This document shows, piece by piece, positions 6,924 to 9,934 of a stretch of DNA of 9,934 nt. Source of the DNA: an uncultured bacterium. Its GTDB lineage: Bacteria > Cyanobacteriota > Vampirovibrionia > Gastranaerophilales > Gastranaerophilaceae. Position numbers and translations under genes: made by a program. Numbering within the stretch: the first letter of the stretch is position 1; the number at the start of each line of letters is the position of its first letter. Under the pieces are notes generated by a model that was not told the origin of the DNA, made no database searches, and was given only the letters and a program-made list of their open reading frames with translations. The stretch covers positions 1 to 9,934 of the forward strand of contig CASELB010000024.1 of the NCBI GenBank assembly GCA_949288685.1, written 5' to 3'.

Positions 6924-8234
6924 TTATATCTGAGACTGGGTATTAATAGCAACTATTTCTATGGCACTAACCGGACAAATATTCTGACAAGCCCCGCAGC
7001 CGATACATTCAGAAGCATTATATACCGGCAATTGTCCGGGGGTGAAGGATATTGCGCCTTTAGGGCATTTCGAGGCACACAATCCGCATTTTGAACAAAT
7101 TTCACGATTAAACTTGGCAAGCCCAATTCTGCAATTTTGTTTGTCTTTAAGTGTCATTTTCCTTATTGCGCCTGTAGGACAAAGATCCGAACAGTTTTTA
7201 CAGTCAAATTCACATTTCCCGTCAGAAAAATCAACATGGACCGTCTCATATTCAGAATCAGGTTTCTTAAGTACATTGCCTTTGCAATGTTCAACACAAA
7301 GCCCGCAATTTGTACATTTTGATACAAAATTTTCAATAGAACCGGCACCGGGCGGACATATCGGGCGGGGCTTTAGCCCTTCAGCTATAGCAATGGCAAG
7401 CTCTTTTCCTTTTACAAGAACTGCAGCCGCTGCGGCTGCAACTATACCCGAAATAATAAACGAGCGTCTTGACGGAACAAATTTTTCTTTTTCAGTATCA
7501 AAAACTCTTATCCCGCCTCCGGGGCAGGCTGCAATACAACGCATACAACGAATACAGCGTTCATTATCAAGATATTTCTCTTTGGAATTAATTGCACCTG
7601 TCGGGCACTCTCTTTCACAAACACCGCACCCTTTACAAATATCTTTTGATATACATAACTTTTTCGGGCTTAATTTGGAACATAATCCCAGAACTGTACC
7701 TGCAGGACATACCATAGTACAAAAAATCCTGTTTTTCCAGACTACAAGCAGGAAAATAATTAAAAGCGGAATAAAGGTTATTACGGGAACCGTTTTTATA
7801 TTAATCAAGCCGGAGATAATATTCCCGAAGTTGGAATAAGGATCTAAAAATCTTAAAACAGAAGTCACGCCTGCCAGCATAAATACAACAGTAATCACAA
7901 GTATTGTATATCTTAAGGACGGCAAATTAACCGTTCTTCCTGTTTTGCGTCTGAAAATTGTCCCGATTATATCCTGCAGTAAACCGAACGGGCAGAATAC
8001 AGAGCAGTAAAACCGCCCGAAGAAAAATGCAATCAGAAGATTTGCAGCAACAATTAAAAGTGCTGTAATCGAAAAATCTGTAATCAAGCGTGCGGCAGCA
8101 GGTGCAAAATTGAACGATAAAAGTCCGGTCAAAAACCTTCCGGCAGGAAAAAATGCAAAAATTTCAGCAGCAAAAAACAGAGCAGCAGCAGTTACCCTTA
8201 TTAAATACGGTTTTTTATTTCCCCGAAATTTCAT
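6924..8234 (-). CDS. NapH/NapG-like membrane polyferredoxin fusion with an internal twin-arginine motif
   Basis: A 436-residue membrane iron-sulfur protein. The N-terminal half resembles NapH/NosR/YccM: four hydrophobic segments (about 12-30, 54-74, 108-128, 147-166), with CxxxCP motifs at C77/C81 and C172/C176. Two 4Fe-4S motifs follow (C200-C203-C206-C210P and C227-C230-C233-C237P). At 255-275 SRRSFIIS leads into an Ala-rich hydrophobic segment that looks like an internal Tat signal. The C-terminal half resembles NapG, with four cysteine clusters (C307-C317, C341-C352, C380-C390, C410-C420). By the positive-inside rule the first two clusters are cytoplasmic and the last four extracytoplasmic. 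The likely role is electron transfer from quinol across the membrane, perhaps to the aldo/keto reductase encoded 5 bp upstream. Direction and partner are inferred. No napA-type oxidoreductase gene is nearby. Confidence 0.88.
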   Translation of the reverse strand: MKFRGNKKPYLIRVTAAALFFAAEIFAFFPAGRFLTGLLSFNFAPAAARLITDFSITALLIVAANLLIAFFFGRFYCSVFCPFGLLQDIIGTIFRRKTGRTVNLPSLRYTILVITVVFMLAGVTSVLRFLDPYSNFGNIISGLINIKTVPVITFIPLLIIFLLVVWKNRIFCTMVCPAGTVLGLCSKLSPKKLCISKDICKGCGVCERECPTGAINSKEKYLDNERCIRCMRCIAACPGGGIRVFDTEKEKFVPSRRSFIISGIVAAAAAAVLVKGKELAIAIAEGLKPRPICPPGAGSIENFVSKCTNCGLCVEHCKGNVLKKPDSEYETVHVDFSDGKCEFDCKNCSDLCPTGAIRKMTLKDKQNCRIGLAKFNREICSKCGLCASKCPKGAISFTPGQLPVYNASECIGCGACQNICPVSAIEIVAINTQSQI

Positions 8235-8239
8235 TTCCG

Positions 8240-9481
8240 CTATGCCCCTTTAACTTCGAGATAGGTTTTGTGGACCTTATCCAGTAATGTAGGAATATCA
8301 AGCTGCTGCGGGCATTTAGGTTTACAAAGTCCGCACTTAATACATTTATCAGCACGTTCTGATTCTTTTAAGGCTTCATAATGACTGACAAAACCTATTC
8401 TCTTCATTGAACTCAAATCATACATATACTGGTTATACAGAGAGAAAATCCCTGCAATATTAACACCTACGGGGCATTCACAATACCTGCAAGAGGTACA
8501 TCCGATTGCAGCCTGTTTTAAGTGAGCGGCAATAGCTTTATCATAAACTGCCTGTTCTTCCGCAGACAATGGTTTCAGGTTTGTAAATGTTTTTATATTA
8601 TCTTCAAGGTGTTCCGGCTCACTCATACCGCTAAGCATTGTAAGTATTCCGTCCAGCCCCGCAAGCCATCTGAACGCCCATGATGCAACACTTGCCTCCG
8701 GATTATAAGCCTTTAATATTTGTGTAGCTTCGGCATTAAGGTTTGCAAGCAAACTTCCGCGCAGAGGCTCCATTACTATAATCGGCAGTTTTGCTTTTCT
8801 TGCGATATTGTACTGCTCTTCGCCGCGGGTAGTTTTCCAATCCAGTCTGTTAATCTGTAATTGCACAAACTCCCATTTGTCATAATAATCAATTATCTCC
8901 TGCAACAGTTCCGGAGTATCGTGATGAGAAAAACCGAGGTATTTAATCTTGCCTTCTTTTTTCATTCTCTCTAAAAACGGAATAACGTTATATTTTTTAG
9001 TATTTTCCCAATTACGTTTGTTCAGGCAGTGAACAAGATAAAAATCAAAATAACCGGTCTGACATCTTTTAAGCTGTTCATTAAAAATACGTTCAACATC
9101 TTCCTCTTTTTCAAGCATAACAACAGGCATTTTGGTTGTAAGATTAAAATCTTCTCTGGCATAGGGTTTCAAAGCTCTTCCCATAATCTCTTCACTCTTC
9201 CCGCCCATATACATATACGCGGTATCATAATAGTTAATACCCGATTCCAATGCCCTTTGAACCATTTTCTTATTAAGTTCTTCATCAATTTCGCCGGACG
9301 GCTTTAACGGTAAACGCATACATCCGTACCCCAACATTGAAACATCAATATTTTTAAATCTGGTTGTTGTAACTCCGCCAGTTTTATTAATAACTGCCGT
9401 TTTATTAAAAGTACATCCGCTTAGCAGCACAGCCCCGGTAGTAAAGAGCAGCGAATTTTTTATAAAATCACGTCTGTCCAT
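8240..9481 (-). CDS. Exported aldo/keto reductase with C-terminal ferredoxin domain (Tat lipoprotein)
   Basis: A 413-residue protein in three parts. (1) The N-terminus MDRRDFIKNS, a hydrophobic stretch and the lipobox LLSGC (C23) form a twin-arginine lipoprotein signal, so it should be exported folded and anchored in a membrane. (2) An aldo/keto reductase barrel covers about 40-310: GYGCMR at 51-56, and the family catalytic tetrad D86, Y89, K117 and H151 (DTAY, TTKMP, YLVHC). (3) A ferredoxin-like tail has C328-C331-C334-C336P and C380-C383-C386-C390P. The first cluster is spaced x2-x2-x1, one residue shorter than the common YCxPCP form. The ATG at 9481 is preferred over 9505: it gives the canonical Tat start and follows GGGGAG, while 9505 has no ribosome site. 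It is the first gene of the redox/Tat operon, behind a MerR-type promoter. The substrate is unknown. Confidence 0.92.
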   Translation of the reverse strand: MDRRDFIKNSLLFTTGAVLLSGCTFNKTAVINKTGGVTTTRFKNIDVSMLGYGCMRLPLKPSGEIDEELNKKMVQRALESGINYYDTAYMYMGGKSEEIMGRALKPYAREDFNLTTKMPVVMLEKEEDVERIFNEQLKRCQTGYFDFYLVHCLNKRNWENTKKYNVIPFLERMKKEGKIKYLGFSHHDTPELLQEIIDYYDKWEFVQLQINRLDWKTTRGEEQYNIARKAKLPIIVMEPLRGSLLANLNAEATQILKAYNPEASVASWAFRWLAGLDGILTMLSGMSEPEHLEDNIKTFTNLKPLSAEEQAVYDKAIAAHLKQAAIGCTSCRYCECPVGVNIAGIFSLYNQYMYDLSSMKRIGFVSHYEALKESERADKCIKCGLCKPKCPQQLDIPTLLDKVHKTYLEVKGA

Positions 9482-9491
9482 ATTATATTTT

Positions 9492-9497
9492 CTCCCC
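9492..9497 (-). promoter_or_regulatory. Ribosome binding site supporting the 9481 start
   Basis: GGGGAG on the minus strand lies ten bases before the ATG at 9481. The spacing is a little long, but no comparable site precedes the alternative ATG at 9505, which would lie only about 14 nt after the predicted transcription start. Confidence 0.55.
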
Positions 9498-9525
9498 TTT
9501 TCCATAATTTTTAGTGATTAATAAT

Positions 9526-9556
9526 AATATAACACTTAGAGTCCACTCTAAGTCAA
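9526..9556 (-). promoter_or_regulatory. Promoter with elongated 19-bp spacer, MerR type
   Basis: On the minus strand TTGACT (9556-9551, 5/6 match to -35) is followed by a 19-bp spacer and TATATT (9531-9526, 5/6 match to -10). A 19-bp spacer is too long for efficient basal transcription and is the hallmark of promoters activated by MerR-family proteins that twist the spacer DNA. A start near 9519 leaves a leader of about 38 nt. An alternative -10, TATTAT at 9529-9524, would have a 21-bp spacer. Confidence 0.75.
9534..9553. promoter_or_regulatory. Perfect 9+9 bp inverted repeat, probable MerR-family operator
   Basis: ACTTAGAGT (9534-9542) and ACTCTAAGT (9545-9553) are perfect reverse complements around a CC centre. 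The dyad fills the promoter spacer and touches the -35, exactly where MerR-family dimers bind. The CTTAGAG...CTCTAAG form resembles operators I recall for AdhR/NmlR-type regulators. The regulator at 5226-5627 is the natural candidate. Confidence 0.78.
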
Positions 9557-9580
9557 GAGAAAAGAAAATTAATATTACAA

Positions 9581-9610
9581 TACAAAACAGGAGCGGAATA
9601 ACCGCTCCTG
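9581..9610 (-). terminator. Rho-independent terminator of the partial gene at 9623
   Basis: On the minus strand a perfect 9-bp stem (CAGGAGCGG, 9610-9602, with 9596-9588) and a 5-nt loop are followed by TTTTGTATT. The stem begins 12 nt after the TAA stop at 9623-9625. There is no T-run on the plus-strand side. It insulates the redox operon promoter from transcription entering from the right. Confidence 0.88.
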
Positions 9611-9622
9611 CCTGATAATAAA

Positions 9623-9934
9623 TTAATCATTATAATTATACTGCGCCTGAGGTCTCGTAGATTGGAAATTTTGCTGTTTATCAGCCTCATTGAAAATATC
9701 AAATTTATTATTGATAGTACCAGCCTGCGGACCTTTAGGCTTATCTAACATCGCATCATCATCCATAGTCTTTGGAGGTTCAGAAGCTGCTTGACCGCCA
9801 TTATTAGTACTCTCACCCGTCGTTGGTGTTGGTGTCGGTATTGGTAATGGTTTTGGTTCCTGTTCATCACCGTCGTTGCCGCCTATATCGTCATCATCGC
9901 CGTCATCGTCATCATCGTCGTCACCTTTGACAAC
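9623..9934 (-). CDS. C-terminal fragment of an acidic low-complexity protein (gene cut by window edge)
   Basis: An open frame of 103 codons plus TAA enters from the right edge with no start in view. I do not recognise it. Near its visible N-side are seven aspartates, a glycine and four more aspartates (codons 9887-9922). An acidic, glycine-containing stretch follows, then a Pro-Thr linker (PIPTPTPTTGE) and a Gln/Asn-rich tail ending in YNYND. The DNA under the aspartates is a run of GAT and GAC codons, which could vary in length by slippage. The frame is taken as coding because it is open to the edge, has a biased but consistent composition, and ends 12 nt before a strong terminator. Pro-Thr linkers and acidic runs are common in exported or surface proteins, but no sorting signal is seen and function is unknown. 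Confidence 0.72.
   Translation of the reverse strand, partial: VVKGDDDDDDDGDDDDIGGNDGDEQEPKPLPIPTPTPTTGESTNNGGQAASEPPKTMDDDAMLDKPKGPQAGTINNKFDIFNEADKQQNFQSTRPQAQYNYND

Noticed and set aside
6899..6952. 18-residue N-terminal extension of tatA
   Set aside because: It runs into the end of the polyferredoxin gene and would put foreign sequence before the TatA membrane helix. AGGAGA supports the ATG at 6898.
7042..7839. 265-residue plus-strand open frame
   Set aside because: It lies wholly antisense to the polyferredoxin gene, whose cysteine motifs are unmistakable. The open frame follows from the codon pattern of that gene.
6924..8234. Part of a periplasmic nitrate reductase (nap) operon
   Set aside because: No NapA, NapB or NapD gene is present, and the partner is an aldo/keto reductase. 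The resemblance is to the NapH/NapG electron-transfer modules only.

Overview
The window is a compact, low-G+C bacterial segment. Most genes have good Shine-Dalgarno sites (AGGAG or GGAGG types), intergenic gaps are very short, and the Tat substrates include a lipoprotein. The host cannot be fixed from the sequence. The strong Shine-Dalgarno sites argue against Bacteroidota. The Asn/Gln/Lys-rich small protein and the 79-bp palindrome-bearing repeats would fit a host-associated lineage such as Gastranaerophilales (Melainabacteria) or Elusimicrobiota, but that is a weak guess.

Layout: (1) 1-270, a tandem array of a 79-bp repeat built from two hairpins, ending exactly at the stop codon of rmlB. 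(2) 270-5096, a minus-strand nucleotide-sugar operon transcribed galE > uxs > ugd > rmlC > rmlB. Its gaps are 15 bp or less, two junctions have overlapping stop and start codons, and a sigma70-like promoter lies at 5131-5159. It converts UDP-glucose to UDP-galactose, UDP-glucuronate and UDP-xylose, and carries the middle two steps of dTDP-rhamnose synthesis. rmlA and rmlD are not in the window. (3) 5226-5962, a plus-strand pair: a MerR-family regulator of the AdhR/NmlR type and a small protein of unknown function. (4) 5959-9481, a minus-strand redox and export operon. It runs from an aldo/keto reductase (Tat lipoprotein with a C-terminal ferredoxin domain), through a NapH/NapG-like membrane polyferredoxin, to tatA and tatC. 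(5) 9623-9934, the C-terminal end of an acidic, low-complexity protein whose gene enters from the right edge on the minus strand and ends in a clear intrinsic terminator.

The most interesting part is region 4 with its regulator. Both upstream genes encode proteins with twin-arginine motifs, and the Tat translocase genes follow in the same operon. The polyferredoxin carries its twin-arginine motif internally, before the fifth membrane segment, which suggests a joint Sec/Tat-inserted protein with iron-sulfur domains on both sides of the membrane. It could pass electrons to the exported aldo/keto reductase, where NAD(P)H should not be available. The operon promoter has a perfect 9+9 bp inverted repeat inside a 19-bp spacer, the typical MerR-family operator layout, and a matching regulator gene lies at the far end of the module. 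The arrangement points to an aldehyde- or electrophile-responsive extracytoplasmic reductase system, but the substrate is unknown.
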